Assembly: GCF_016654115.1 (NCBI RefSeq)
Contig: NZ_JAEQAZ010000051.1
Coordinates: 1-59,545, forward strand
DNA: 59,545 bases
Direction: 5' to 3'
From: Streptomyces sp. MBT53
GTDB lineage: Bacteria; Actinomycetota; Actinomycetes; Streptomycetales; Streptomycetaceae
The position numbers and the translations under genes were made by a program. Within the stretch, counting starts at the first letter, position 1, and every line of letters starts with the position of its first letter. The notes beneath the pieces are model-generated. The model saw only the letters and a list, made by a program, of their open reading frames with translations. It was not told the DNA's origin and did no database searches. Below, piece by piece: positions 58,913-59,545 of this stretch.

Positions 58913-59545
58913 TCACGCGGCGAGCGTGAGTTTAGCGGTGTGGTGTCGGTGTTCGTATTCGTTGGGGCTGAGGTGGCCGTTGGCGGAGTGCCGGCGGCGG
59001 GTGTTGTAGCGGGTCAGCCAGGCGAAGACGGTCCTGCGGCAGGTGTCGGAGTCGCCGTAGTCGTGGGCGCCCTGGAGGGTCTCGCGTTTCAGGGACGCGT
59101 GGAAACTCTCGCAGGCCGCGTTGTCGGCGCTGGTGCCGACCGCGCCCATCGACCGGGTGACCCCAAGCTGGTCGCAGAGGCCGGCGAAGGCCCGGGATCC
59201 GTACTGCGCTCCGTGGTCGGAGTGGAACACCGCGCCGTCCAGGCCGCCGCGGGTCGAGGCCGCCATCCGCAGTGCGTCGGCGACCAGGCCAGTGCGCATG
59301 TGGCCGGCGATGGACCAGCCGACGACCTTGCGGCTGAAGCAGTCCAGCACGGTCGCGAGATAGAGGAACTCCCCGTTGTCCAGGGGGAGATAGGTGATGT
59401 CGCCCATGTATTTCAGGCCGGGTTCGCTGGCGGTGAAGTCCCGCTGGAACAGATCCGGGACCGGTGAGGTGGCCGGGTCCGGGACGGTGGTGCGCACGCG
59501 TCTGCGCAGGCGGATCCCGGTGATGGAGAATCTCAATGATCGTGT
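58913..59545 (-). CDS. IS3-family transposase orfB (partial, N-terminus outside window)
   Basis: The frame is open to the right edge. It shows the integrase core: KYMGDITYLPLDNGEFLYLA (first Asp), VFHSDHGAQYGSRAFAGL (second Asp), and NAACESFHASLKRETLQG with the catalytic Glu, followed by TRYNTRRRHSANGHLSPNEYE. All three catalytic residues are present. The N-terminal helix-turn-helix part and orfA lie outside. The gap 58705-58912 probably contains the IS end and the promoter of the I36 gene, but I cannot fix the IS boundary. Confidence 0.85.
   Translation of the reverse strand, partial: TRSLRFSITGIRLRRRVRTTVPDPATSPVPDLFQRDFTASEPGLKYMGDITYLPLDNGEFLYLATVLDCFSRKVVGWSIAGHMRTGLVADALRMAASTRGGLDGAVFHSDHGAQYGSRAFAGLCDQLGVTRSMGAVGTSADNAACESFHASLKRETLQGAHDYGDSDTCRRTVFAWLTRYNTRRRHSANGHLSPNEYEHRHHTAKLTLAA

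Noticed and set aside
1..59545. CRISPR array
   Set aside because: No regularly spaced direct repeats of 24-40 bases and no cas genes; the repeats found are short clusters or inverted pairs.
1..59545. Linear-plasmid telomere or terminal-protein genes (tpg/tap)
   Set aside because: No dense terminal palindromes at either edge and no recognisable Tap/Tpg protein; a linear replicon remains only an inference from gene content.

Overview
The DNA is very GC-rich, uses GTG and TTG starts freely and carries protein families typical of Streptomyces (DUF397/XRE pairs, DUF2637, DUF5753, NsdA-like regulators, actinobacterial Tad proteins). There is no rRNA, tRNA or core housekeeping operon. About 28 kb encodes transfer and pilus machinery and the right third is full of insertion-sequence debris. 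I infer an accessory replicon (linear plasmid or ICE) or a chromosome-arm island of a Streptomyces-like actinomycete.

Left block (1-14.4 kb). A partial gene for a protein with two copies of a winged-helix-like domain runs leftwards off the window. Next comes a 0.66-kb control region with palindromic GTGGTCGG motifs and TGCGCA motifs, and then a tightly overlapping rightward operon. Its order (TcpC/VirB8-like, small membrane protein, TcpE/PrgI-like, VirB4-like ATPase, small membrane protein, VirB6-like protein, lytic transglycosylase-NlpC/P60 hydrolase, envelope protein, VirD4-like coupling ATPase, Replic_Relax protein) resembles the Tn916/ICEBs1 conjugation module rather than the single-protein TraB system usual in Streptomyces. 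The last gene has a one-base frameshift.

Middle block (14.6-29.4 kb). Two lipoproteins, an OmpA-like protein and a secreted protein lead into a Tad/Flp-type pilus operon: SAF/CpaB, TadZ-like, TadA, TadB, TadC, a pilin-like peptide and three TadE/TadG-like proteins. It ends with a 1140-residue membrane protein that joins two LysM domains to a SARP-like DNA-binding and BTAD region, and a DUF2637 protein. The transfer and pilus operons run in the same direction and may build one cell-surface DNA-transfer apparatus.

Centre (29.4-45.7 kb). An NsdA-like regulator is divergent from a four-gene operon (dTDP-glucose 4,6-dehydratase, ATP-grasp ligase, DegT/StrS aminotransferase, low-molecular-weight tyrosine phosphatase) that converges on a MurG-like glycosyltransferase. 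Decayed thymidylate-synthase and nucleoside-diphosphate-kinase genes lie behind it. A glutamine-synthetase-like enzyme with an APC permease and a WhiJ-like regulatory set (two RsbW-like ATPase proteins, XRE/DUF5753, DUF397) follow.

Right block (45.7-59.5 kb). A UvrD-like helicase and a broken DUF4276 gene precede a HEAT-repeat gene split by an IS5-type element that carries a SMI1/KNR4 passenger gene. Then come a NUDIX hydrolase, an IstB fragment, tyrosine-recombinase remnants and one intact recombinase, a MerR/oxidoreductase cassette bounded by 54-bp inverted repeats, a truncated IS5 transposase, a complete IS4/IS701-like element, a secreted I36-family protein and a partial IS3 transposase at the right edge.
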